A stretch of 64,000 bases of DNA from Pyricularia pennisetigena. Its lineage: Eukaryota; Ascomycota; Sordariomycetes; Magnaporthales; Pyriculariaceae. Below the pieces are notes generated by a model that saw only the letters and a program-made list of their open reading frames with translations, ran no database searches and was not told where the DNA came from. Within the stretch, counting starts at the first letter, position 1. Every line of letters begins with the position of its first letter. The translations under genes and the position numbers were made by a program. Positions 47,841 to 58,929 of the stretch are shown here, in pieces. The stretch covers positions 1,009,758 through 1,073,757 of the forward strand of contig NW_021940921.1 of the NCBI RefSeq assembly GCF_004337985.1, written 5' to 3'.

Positions 47841-48369
47841 GAAACAGCCTGAACACGATTATATTTTTGTGCGTTGATAGTTTTATATTTAAATTAGCTC
47901 ATAAAAGTAGGCATTTCGTTGTCACATTTCTAGGTTTGGCCAACAGGGGGGGTGGCCATCAGGGGGTACCCGACGTTCATACGAAGCTAAGAATAACATC
48001 GACAATACCTCTCATTTTACAAGCATATTTTAGCTATTCCAGTTGGACCCGCACATGTAAATCCGGGTCCAGCTGGTTTTTTGGCTTGGGAAAATATATT
48101 CCTTGATAGATATTCTTACATTATGCGCTAGTTATCTAAGTTATAATATTTATTTGTAAATGAAATTAAAGCGGGACTATTGCGGTGGCAGGCTAAAAAA
48201 TGCACGCCTTGTCACCGTGTATTTGTGGAAATAACGTTCACGACATTAATATAATTTAAAGCTTTTGACCCACCGGTACTTCGGTTATCTTTCCACAAAT
48301 ATAGCACTTGTTAATTGATTTCACGATTTTGAAACCTAAAATTACAACCACAATCAATTTTATAATGCT
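47841..48369. other. Spacer with two inverted repeats, no gene seen
   Basis: CCAGTTGGACCCG (48038) pairs with CGGGTCCAGCTGG (48064), a strong hairpin. TATTTGTGGAAA (48221) pairs with TTTCCACAAATA (48291). The latter could be remnants of small transposon ends. Nothing coding is convincing. Confidence 0.45.
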
Positions 48370-48378
48370 GTTTTTTGT
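48370..48378. repeat. 9-bp target-site duplication of the 13.8-kb element, left
   Basis: GTTTTTTGT, repeated exactly at 62211-62219. Confidence 0.92.
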
Positions 48379-48560
48379 TAGTCTCAATGCTCAGACTAGA
48401 CCCCCCTGCTTCGCAATGGGGACCGAGCGCTCCATATACCTTTTAACCACATGGTTTTTCGACCAATTACATTGGCCGAAAAAATCGCGCTCGTTTTAAT
48501 CTAAGGACAATTTGTCGCATTTCGCCGTTTATGGCGGTACCACCAATAAAATACCCAATA
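48379..48560. repeat. Left terminal region of the 13.8-kb element
   Basis: Aligns with 45173-45350. Most differences are G-to-A or C-to-T in this copy, so the larger copy is the more RIP-mutated. It contains the CCCCCTGC-TTC-GCAATGGGG hairpin and the subterminal CGCCGTTTATGGCGGTA motif. Confidence 0.85.
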
Positions 48561-48691
48561 CTGCGATATCGCCAACTATTATTCCCCCCGACACACAAAA
48601 AAATAAAAAATTTCTACTATTATACCATATATTTACGCATATTAACCTTTATTCGATATACCATTAAACCAAATAAAATCCGAATCCAACA

Positions 48692-49775
48692 ATGGAAAAT
48701 ATATCTCCAATAATACCAATAAATACACCCGAAAAAGTATTCCCATCCGCGCAACCTGCAACCTAATATTTTACGTCCGACCTAACCCTATTACCTTTAT
48801 CGATATCGCAATTATTTTCGTTTTTATCGTTATCCCAATTACTATCGCCTAATTGTATATTCGAAAATAAATGGGAATTTAGGCTTTTTTTAATCAATTA
48901 AAAACAATTAGCGAGGGAATCCGAATCCGAAGCGGAAATAAACCCCGAAACCAAATTTATTCGCGATATTACCAAATTTTGGCGTAACCGTTACCGACGC
49001 ACTAATTTCACGCAATTTATCCACGCTTGGGTAATAACGGCAAATTTTCACGAAATTACCCGACCTACCCCATCGCGAATATTTTTTTTTAAAAAAATAT
49101 TACGAAACCCTTAAATCCGAAAACGTTTACGCGTTAATGGGGTCGAATACCGTTTTAATAATAAATTTCCTGCGCCTATCGAGGCCGACCTTTTGCGTAA
49201 GGAATTGCAACAATTAATATAATATTTACGCCTTTTTAACCGGTTCGAACCCACAAATTTCCAATTTTCGGGAACAAAAAATTGTTCCGCCAAAAACGTA
49301 AACGATATAAATTGGTTTAAATAAATATTCGATACGTCCACCCAGGAAATCCCGTCCAAAACGCCAATATTATATAAATTTATATTTTTATTGTTATTGT
49401 ATTCCCGGGGCCACCGCCCGTTTTATCCATCGTTACAAATTTCGAACGTAGTATACCTGGAATTAAATACTTTTTTAAAAACCACAAACCCCCCAACGTT
49501 AAAGGATTAACGCGTTATATTAATATTAGCGATTTTAACCCACGGATATTCCCCCCAAAAAAGCAATTATTTGTTACGCGCACTCGCATTATACCTTATA
49601 AATAATGGAATTCTACGACATATTGTAAATATATTATCCGGGTTTGGAATATGTTTATTTTATAAAACTATTAAACGGTAAACCCAACAGTTTGTCGCCG
49701 TTGCCCGAGTACGTTATTAATAATATCCATATTTATATATAGCTTTTACCGCGAACAGTAATAATAATTTTTTAC

Positions 49776-49807
<32 letters not shown>

Positions 49808-51597
49808 TAATATATGGATAAATTTAAAAAGGATCGCTCGTGACCCAATATTATCCTTCGTATATAACAATTTCAACTTTTTGGACAAGGTATAGGATTT
49901 TAAATATGGAAAACGTAACCGAATGCAAAATTTAACATCGTATCTCTTTATATTAACGCCAGGATTTAAACGATATACGCAATCCCAATAGTACGCCACC
50001 GTACCTTTCCGCCAAAAATGGTTGTAAACGCCCGCCTTTTTACAATATCCGGACACTTATTACGAAAGTGCCAAATATTATATAATGCACCAAATTTGTA
50101 GTTTTTTATTCCCTAACCGCCTATATACGCCTGAAGCAATCCCACAATACCCTACCCTCGCACGAGTTACATTAACTTCCTACTTTATCCAAACCCCCGC
50201 TATTACCGAAAACGAAAAAGAATACGCAAAAATTATCCAAATCCACGAAATCCTTTTTAAACGTTTTTTAAACCTGTTACCCGATTATTTCGATTATTTT
50301 TCCGTCCTATTCCTCGTTTATAGGGATTAAAAAACAACGTTATATATCCGTGCTATTTAGGGAATTTATATCGAATTATTTTAACCCTTTAACAAAAAAT
50401 AATGGATATTACCCGTACCAACGTTTTTCCATATCGAATTTAATTTTATTAACCAATTATGGTAATATTACGCCCCCATTATATCCATAAATATAATAGG
50501 GTTAAGGAAATATAACCAGTTTTAAAAAAATAAAAAGGAGTTTTACCACGCTTTACGGCTTTTATAAAATATATTCCGGTCCCGCATTTTATGCATTATA
50601 ATTGCTATTTTAATCCAAAACGGATTATTGGACAGGGATTAGATTTTTAAAAACGCCCTGGAAAAGGTTTTTACCGATATACTATATAATATATATATTT
50701 CCGTGGTAGACCGTATTTACGACAATATATTCGCTGGTTATATTAACGGTTTAATGGGTATTAGATTATGGGATATGAAACCCAAAATTAATATCGCTTT
50801 CCGCACGCAACGCCGCTATTTGCAAATAATTAACCTTTTATAAATAATAATAAACGCGTTCCACCAAAAAAATTACGGCGTATTAGAAATTATAATACCG
50901 CAATTAGTCCTATTTTTTTACGGTTGTAAAACAAAAAACTATAGCTTTAAAATGCTATATTTAACCTGGTTATTACGACCAAAAATTACAAATTAACCGC
51001 TACGTACCGGGATTTTAAAATTAGCGTTCGTAAAATGTACCACGGCCGGGAATGGATTTAAACCGGCAAACCTAGCAATTAAACATATTAATAAAGGTTT
51101 CGTTATAAATATTAAAAATAACCGTAATTCCACGCACGATTTGCGAAAAATATTCCTAAATTGTGCAACGATGGGGCCAATCGCAATTACGGTGCGTAAA
51201 ATATTGGAAAATATCGCCCGTATACGCATTAACAGCAAATATTATATAATGTTAACCAACCAAAATATAATCCATTATACGTATTTATTATTCCAAAATG
51301 GTTGGGGAAGCGAAAAGGCCGAAATATTACCCAATTTCGATTTCGACGGCCCTAATTTATTATATTTGGGTTTGAAAGAGCTAATGGGCGACAAATTGGA
51401 GGTATTTAATCAACAAATCGTACGCCTTAGTAACGTGCTATTTTAAACGGATATTAAAAAAATAGGGGCAAATTTAAAAAAAGGATACAACCGGACAGAC
51501 GGTTTAAATATTAGTGGTATAATTAACACCGAAGGAAATTTGCTGGACGGAATATATAAAAAATCCGTCGAAAAAAGCGCATAAAATTTAAAATGAT
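48692..51597 (+). pseudogene. DUF6589-like protein gene relic (candidate transposase)
   Basis: The frame opens at ATG 48692 (MENISPIIPINTPEKVFPSA) and continues through stops and a frame change. The N-terminal third has a charged region (ESESEAEINPETKFIRDITK), then a helical block ALYLINNGILRHIVNILSGF at about 49590-49650. From about 49800 it follows the fungal DUF6589 layout: SFVYNNFNFLDKVQD (usually VYDNxNF, here Asn for Asp), RMQNLTSYLF, LFLVYRDxKTT (usual LxYGDQxTxxR), WILPVPTFFHIEFNFI, then LVLFFYGCKTKNYSFKMLYL and KPANLAIKHINKGFVINIKN. DUF6589 has no assigned activity that I know of. Conserved acidic residues and its place in a terminal-repeat element suggest, by inference, a transposase. 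It ends near 51597; an Asn/Pro-rich frame at 51774-52010 might be its tail. Confidence 0.65.
49774..49804. repeat. (TA)n microsatellite
   Basis: About 14 uninterrupted TA units inside the DUF6589-like relic, a likely later expansion. Confidence 0.9.
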
Positions 51598-52054
51598 AAA
51601 AGGCAAATTACGCAAACCAAAACGGGTAAAAGCGAAAATCGTTCCATTATAAAAAGGAATTAAATGTACGAATAACGGTAACCTTACCCGCGAATAACGG
51701 AGGTAAAACAGCGTCCGCAAAACCAGTAAATATAAATAAATAAATACCAATCGTAAATTTGGTCTAAAATAAAATGCGAGGTATAATTTCCTCCAAAATC
51801 CTCCGTATAAATAACCCGTTTTTTATCCATTTTTTTTACCCAAATAAACCATATCCTCCATCCACCGCCAATTATAAATCCAGCAAAAAAAATCCTAATA
51901 ATAACCGTTATTATAATACCCTATTAATTACGAATAATAAATCCATTAAACCGGATCCTAATAATAATAATTATTATAATATTATATATATAAAACCCCC
52001 AATTTTATAGCACCAAACCCCAAAAAAAAAGCAAAATAAAAAAACCCAAACCGA
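51598..52054. other. Convergent 3' region between DUF6589-like and SNF2-like genes
   Basis: AT-rich. A plus-strand frame at 51774-52010 (MRGIISSKILRINN, with PNNN runs) is low-complexity and uncertain. No terminator can be named. Confidence 0.35.
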
Positions 52055-53280
52055 CTAAAAAAGACGAAAACGTTTGGCAGCGTTAAATATTTTTTTAAAA
52101 ATGGGCTTATTAGCGCCACGCCTCCTTTTCTGAACTAAGGTCGCGGTAAACGATCCAGGGACCGAATCGTCCTCCTCCTTATCCTTTTTTGAAATGGGTA
52201 TACAGGATTTTTTTAACGAATTGAATATAAATTTATCGTAATTAAAGCCAAAGTCGATAAATAAAGAAAACGGAATAACGACCGCCAAAAAATCGGCGTT
52301 ATTATTACCAAAAATACCTTTTTTGAACGATTTATTGGTTTCCCGGCGTTTAATAACCCAAAAGCCAAAATCCCTTATTGGGGCCCCGATAACCCGCGCG
52401 GTCGCGGTTTCGTCGTAAAATCCATCGCTATTTTTAATCCATTTTATTAATTTAACCACAAACCCCTAATTTATAGTGGTAAAATCGAAATAAAGCAAAT
52501 ATATACGATTAATATAATTAATAAACGTATTACGGCCACTATTTTGCTCCTGGTATTGGTAATTAATATAAATTGGACCCAACGTTAAAATAAAAGCTAA
52601 CGTTTTTTCCACCAAATCCTGTTCGTTAAACTGTTTAGGGATATTTAATATAAATATTAAAACCAGGCGAAAATAAAATTCGCTTATACGGCGCGTCCTG
52701 TTAAAATAAAAGGTATTAAAATATTGGGGGGGTTTTGCTATCCAAACGAAGCAGTTAAAAGGCCAGGAAAATATAATTGCTATTGCTTTATACGCCAGAA
52801 ATTGTTTAACAACTGGAAATTGGATAATTTTGGGGAAATATATACGCGTAATATATTTAAATAACATTTATTATATATTAATAACGGCCGGAATAGTAAA
52901 AAAAGGGGCATTAACCTTCCGGAATATGCGATTGTTTACCTAATCGAAAAAAGTATTTCGCATTTCGAAAATGCGCCAAATAATAAGTTTATTTTAACCC
53001 AACCGAATTAAGCGATTATAAATTTGCAACTTTATATTAGCGTTCCACATTAAAAGGATAATAATGCCAATACAACAATTGAGGTGCAAATTAAAACCAG
53101 CGCTGGAAATATTAATATTTAGGATATAAACGTTAAAATTGGAACTGGAATCGGTGAAATTGGAAACGGTTTTATCGCGTTCGGTTTGGGATAAACCTAA
53201 TCGGATAGTAATTACACCGAAACTGGTTTTTTCCAAAATAAAAGCAATAAAATTAAAAAAATTAGCAGGTATATTAAAAA

Positions 53281-53298
53281 TTGTGACAATTGTCACAA
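53281..53298. other. 18-bp perfect palindrome TTGTGACAATTGTCACAA
   Basis: Best copy of a motif (TTGTRACAATTRTTACAA-like) found at least ten times between 53.2 and 58.9 kb. Confidence 0.8.
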
Positions 53299-55283
53299 AA
53301 ATGGAAAAATAATAGCTATTATAACATTTATTACAATCCAAAAACATAAAAATTGTAATAATTATTATAATAGCTATGGGGAAAAAAAGGGATTATAACA
53401 ATTGTTACTATATGGCCAATTTACGTTTAAATCCAAGGATTGGGGGTTATAACCAGGACGCGTTAACCTTTTTTTTTCCTCCATACAAATTTCGACCACG
53501 CGGGCAATAAATGGCGATTCGTTTAATATAAAATGGACCATTTTAACCCTGCCCGACGGAGGTAACGTTTTAAAATTAGTGCAAATTTTCGAATAAACCC
53601 AATTAAAAAAACCGTCGCCGCTATATTAAATTAAAACGTCCACAATTACCGATCCAAAACGGGTTTTTCCTTCTTGTAAGTTTTTTTAAAACTTTGTCGG
53701 ACGTTGCGGTATTTGGCTTTAAAATCCACTTTTTTTAACGCCAGCATTTTACCCAATTCCGCCGAATTAATATCCCGGATATTATCCTCGGCGTAAATTA
53801 TTAACCAAAAAAAATAATTAATTGCCAAAAACTGCAATAAACGGATAAAACCTATATTAAAAAAAACCGAGGTTTGGCGGTTACCAGTTGTGGTATCCGC
53901 ATTAGTGGGAATTCCTAATGGAGCGGGACCAATATCGTCGGTATTTTCGCCCACGAATACGGTAATAATGTTTTTAAAAATTGTTTCGGTGTTCGTTATA
54001 ACGTTTTCGAAACGGTGGCCAAATTGGAGTTCCTTAATAATAATATTATAAAGCGGAATGCGTTTACGGGGATAAATAATTATACCGTTGGGTAAAATAA
54101 ACCCGGTATCCATACCCCTACGTACCGTAAATACGCCCGTATATTTAAAAATTACTAACGATTTTTCGTTTGGTATGGTGGTAAAAGTTATAAGGTTTAA
54201 AATTCGAGGGTAAAACAATTACCATTTCCAACCCATCGATTCGAATTTTTATAGGGAAATTTTGGTATTTTTATCGATATTAAAAACGACGAAATAACTA
54301 TTATTTTCCCAAATATAATCGACCGTAAATATATTTTCCTAAAATAGGCTTTTAGGTCGGGCGAAAAAGATCGCAATTTTATCCCAAATTAGGGTATTAA
54401 AACCAGTAATATCTTTAATTTTATTAATAATCGGCGTGGTAATGGCCATACCCCGATTAATATAAGGGATAAAGCGAAATGCGCGGTATATTATCGATTC
54501 GCGGTAACGGAAATATTAAATTTCGTTTCCAATTACACGCTGAAAAAAAATACCGGATAATAAATATATAACCAAACGCCGGATATTTTTGGTATTTTCG
54601 CCCGTGGAAAAATCGGCCTTCCGACCGTTTTTACGTTAACGGTTCCTAATAAAATTATTTAATTTAAATAAATATATTAATATAACGAAATTATAATAAT
54701 TATTACAAAAAATATTTACTAAATATTATTTTCAATATCGGAATTATCGTCGAAATTGTCGACGTCGGGGGGGCGCTGCTAAGGATTGGAATTAATAATT
54801 TTATCCATGCATTATGGGTTAAACACCTTTTCCGCGTTATGGATTTCGTCTAATTGCTTAATTTTTCGGATTAGGAATGTCGAATAAAATATAATAATAA
54901 CCGTACCCGCAAATTTGGGATTAGATTTGCGGGCGGCGAATTTGGTTAAAATATCGTGAAATTGCGCCTGGGTAAAAATAGTAACCGCTCGCGGGGTATC
55001 GGCAGCGCATATTTCGGTTAAATTATAATAATATTTGACGTCGAAGGTTGGAAAATTGGTTATTATTTTTTTAAATGTCTGCGAAATAAGGTTGGCCGGG
55101 ACGAAAATTAAAATGGGAAAACATCCGTCGGTATTTTGGATAAATCGGTCGTATTAGCAACGGATATATTATATATAAATCGCCGTAAAATAAATAATCG
55201 TTTTTCCTATACCCATTTCGTTGCTTAATAACCAATTTTTAAAAGTTAATTGCTCCAACTTTAATAGGGTATAGGCATTTAAA

Positions 55284-55459
55284 CTGAAAAAAAAATTAAT
55301 TTAACAAAAACAAAAATTGTAACAATAATTACAAAAATAGGGGTGGGATTGTGACAATAATTATAAAAATAGGGGCAGGATTGTAACAATAATCATAAAA
55401 ATAAGGGCAAAATTGTAACGACAGTTACAATTATTAGGGATAATGCATATATAATTTAC
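55284..55459 (-). other. Probable intron of the SNF2-type gene
   Basis: On the sense strand GTAAAT at 55459 and TTTTTTTCAG ending at 55284 make a good fungal donor and acceptor. Joining them links PFSRHWLPH upstream with LLKLEQLTFKNWLLSNEMG downstream, as expected just before the Walker A motif. At 176 bp it is longer than a typical fungal intron because it holds a minisatellite. Confidence 0.65.
55317..55440. repeat. 32-bp minisatellite, four units
   Basis: Units start at 55317, 55349, 55381 and 55413. Each has TTGTRACAATAATTA followed by AAAAATAGGGG-like sequence. The first half is the dispersed palindrome motif. Confidence 0.85.
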
Positions 55460-57760
55460 CCACCAATTAATGGGGTAGCCAATGGCGACTAAAAGGAGCA
55501 TCAGGTATATCCCAGTTAAACCAAAAATATTTGCTTTTAATTTTTTTATATTTAAAACCGATTTTGTTATCGGTATTTAGACCGTCGACAGGTAAGGTGT
55601 TTTAAAAAAGGCGCAACTTTTTTATAACAGCCTAAATCGCGTCCGAATTAGAAAAATAACCAGTCCAGGGATAATTTTTAATTGAAATAGAAAATTGCCC
55701 ATAATATACCAAAAAAACCGCTAGGATTTTTTCGCGGGCGTCCTTGAAAATTTCCTTTTTTGCGCGGTCCATATTAGCAAATCGATCGGCGATGGTGGAT
55801 TGGGTTTGCATAAAATTGAAGAAATCGTTTTGTTAATTATCGCCAAAAAATTTGGGATAAAATTCGGTAATTTTTATTTTGGGTTTGGTAAAAATGGGAC
55901 GATGGAACCGCCCTTCGTCGTACAAATTGTTAAAAATATTTTTAAATATTAACAAATCCAATGGGTGTATTTAAATTTAATTTACACGCTTTTTTTTCTT
56001 TTTTAGCCGTCCGATTTTAATAAGTTTAAAACGGGACCAGTTATCGACAACGAGTATTATTATCGTCCTGTTATAATAGGCGCGGTTAAAACCAGACAAA
56101 TTGGCGACGTCGATGGTTTAATCGGTTCGCAAACGGGCAATTAAACGATATTAAAATTATATTAAATGCAAATTGTTTAGGGCGATAACGTTATCGGCGA
56201 TAACTGCATAATTGGCGATAACAAATAAAGTGGAGGATTATTCGACATTAAATTTAAAAAGGTTGCGGCAATTTCCACCAAAATCGTTAAAACCTTTTTT
56301 GTTTCCAATAACGACTTTTCCCTGCCGGCGAATAATAAAATAAAAAAAATGGTAATAAACCTTAAACTAATCGTCGATATAATAACCGCCATACATATAT
56401 AGTCCAAAATTAGCGGTTTTAAACCTTAAATCGCCGTTTTTAAAATTAGGTCCGGTGGTTATTATCCGCAGGTAAATTAACATCGTAGCGAGGATTGTGG
56501 GAATTATAACCGGCTTAAATTTATTTGCGAATATTTTCAGCCCGGGGAGGTTAATATCGCTTTAGCGGATAAAAGGGGGAATAGGGGGTAGGCGACCCCG
56601 ATTTGCCAAATTATCGAAAATAGGTTTAGTACCCCTATCGTTAAATATATCCGGCACGGAAACCAAAATTTTTTGCCAAACGGGTATTTTATTGCCTTTA
56701 ATCTGTTTACCGGGACTACCTACCTTAAAATAAATTAGAAAACCGAATACGTCGGCGATTAAAAATAAATTAACTAATAATTAAAATTGTGCCCGTTATC
56801 CTAAAATATATAAAAAGGTAAAAACCAAATTATAATAATTATTACATTGTAGCAGTAATTATTTGGTATTACCGCAAAAAATTGTAACAGCTGTTACAAT
56901 ATAATAAATAATAAAACATATTAGTGCAGGGATTATAACAATTATCGCAATCCAATAAAAGGAAATATTAATTTATTATATTAATATATTATACTAAAAT
57001 ATTTGTCGTTTCGTAACCAAATATAACTATCATTTCGCTTATATTCGACGAATTACTGTTAAAATGGTATACTAAAATTTGGTTATTAACGCGTGTTTTT
57101 GCTGCGGCGACGCCAGTAACGGATTAAAAACGTTTAGGGGTTTGGGTAATTGGGGTTTCGTTCGTGTTACGGAAAATATTATTTCCGCGACCGAACCAGG
57201 CGGGCGGGTTGGTATTATTATTAATTTTAAAGCAATTAATATAACCCAAATGGGGTATAATGCGAACCATTTTAATAATATTTATATTTCTTACCCTGCG
57301 CCAAACTGTAATAATTATCGCCGATACGGATTGGTTTTTACCCAATTAAAAATCCTTCCATAACGGGACGGGTAAACGATCCAAAAAATCCGTATCTTTA
57401 TGCGATAGAAAATAATATTCGGGTTATACGAAATTTATTGGTTTATTATTTGGCGTCGAATTAGGTTTAGGTTACGTCCGCGATACCGAAATAAAATTAA
57501 TTTTAACTGGCCGAACGGTGGTGGTTTTATATATACGGGGTGCGGGCGGCCTATTTAATGGCGCGGGTACCGGGTTAACAATAATTTCCGGTTATAGTAT
57601 AGGGGGCCGGTTTTTAAAATCCTTTCATGGCGGGGATAATGCGTTGGTAAATGGTTTAAAAAATACCAGGGGAATTTGCAATTGGCGGTTATCCAAATCC
57701 GGGACAGGTTCGTTATAATTATCGTTTATATTAATATTATTATCGCTTTTATTAGCGGAC

Positions 57761-57918
57761 GCGGGGGTAAACTGGTTATCGTTTTCGCCCATATAAATAT
57801 CGTCGTTATTATAATCGACGGGGGCGGGGGCAGGCTCGTTATCGCCGGCGTCCATATCGGTATTATTTCCATCCTTATCGACGGGGGCGGGGGTAAATTT
57901 ATTATCGCCGGAATCCAT
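57761..57918 (-). repeat. 63-bp coding repeat, GC-rich, about 2.5 units
   Basis: GCGGGGG landmarks at 57761, 57824 and 57887. The minus strand codes MDxGDNxxTPAPVDxDxNN, an acidic Pro/Asn-rich 21-residue unit near the N-terminus of the SNF2-type protein. The long plus-strand Ile/Gly frame here is antisense. Confidence 0.75.
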
Positions 57919-58250
57919 ATTAGCATTATTTTAATTATTATTATTATTATTAAAAATGGGGGGAAAATTTAAAGGGATTCCGGTTGCATCCAAATAACCT
58001 TATAATGTAAAACGGTCCAACCGAGCAAAATTTAATTCCAAAATAATTGCAGTGTCCGCGTCGTAATTTTCCAAATTTTTAAAATACTGGTTTATTTTTT
58101 TTATCCGCGTTCCTTTCTATAATATGGTTATTAGGTTAACAAATAATTTAATATTATTAGGTATATAGCCCAACGTAAATTTGGTGGTGGTTTGGGCGGA
58201 GGTTTTACCTTTTTGGCGTTTTTTGGGAGTTATAGTGATAAAGGAACGTA

Positions 58251-58929
58251 ATTGTAACAATTATTACGGCTTTTGGCGAATTAAAGCAATTATTGTAATT
58301 ATTATTATAATAAAATTAATTAATCTGCCCCGGACCTAACCGGGTGGGGGGTACCCTTGCGATATAGGGGCGTTAATTATAATTTACCCTCGTTACGACT
58401 GGGTTAATACCTGCTTGGGTGGATAAAGTATAAACAGTTTTATCCAATTAAAAATATTTTAATTAGGCTTCCTGACGAATATGTTTGCAGTATTTGCTAA
58501 GGCAATTTTGCGATTGTAACAATTATTACGTTTGTTAATTAAAAATTAAACGCTGGTTTAATTGTCACAATTTTTTATTAATCGTTACAAAAAAAATTTG
58601 GCGGTTGGGAAAAAGGTTTTTATTGTAAAAAAAAAAAAAAGCTAACAAAAATAAAAAAAAAGGTATTTATAATTAGGTTTACGTATGGGGCTTTCTGCTA
58701 ATAAAATAAAATTAAAGTAGAAACGCCAAAATTTCCGGAATTTAACCGTAACAATTATCACAATTCGCAATATCGAACCTTTTTATTTTTAATTGGGGCG
58801 CCGTTACGCCGTACTAACCTATATATAATCCAAACTTTTAATTTACGTAACAATTGTTATTATCCAGCATTTGGTCGTTTTATTTAGGCCGTTAATTGGG
58901 GATTTTGGTATTTAACAATTATATATTAT
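58251..58929. other. Spacer between RecQ-like and SNF2-like genes
   Basis: Holds several copies of the TTGTAACAATTATTAC motif (58250, 58512, 58566, 58748, 58845) and poly(A). It would contain the SNF2-type gene's promoter. No coding frame is recognised. Confidence 0.45.

Larger units (their letters stand above)
52055..58250 (-). pseudogene. SNF2-type DNA-dependent ATPase relic
   Basis: Large two-lobed SF2 ATPase. N-terminal part: a basic/Pro-rich start near 58250-58180, then acidic 21-residue repeats (57918-57740). First lobe: NEMGIGKT Walker A at about 55233-55210 (usual DEMGLGKT), FPILIFVPANLI, then TVIIIFYST (usual VILTTYST). Middle: RRGMDTGFILPNG then IPLYNIIIKELQF (54120-54000), as in fungal SNF2 proteins that have RRxMxTxxxLPDG before motif III/IV. 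Second lobe: IRLGLSQTERDKTVSNFTDS, SSAGFNLHLNCC and LQIYNRLIRLG (53160-52994), the usual GLNL and QxxGRxxRxGQ motifs. The C-terminus ends NAAKRFRLF at 52055. Probable intron at 55284-55459. A nuclear role in moving or opening chromatin is inferred from the family. Confidence 0.78.

Noticed and set aside
55317..55440. CRISPR-like array (32-bp regular repeats)
   Set aside because: Units are directly adjacent with no spacers, and the setting is a eukaryotic intron.
57676..57972. 98-codon plus-strand frame rich in Ile and Gly
   Set aside because: It is the complement of the acidic 21-residue repeat of the SNF2-type gene; the composition follows from the repeat.
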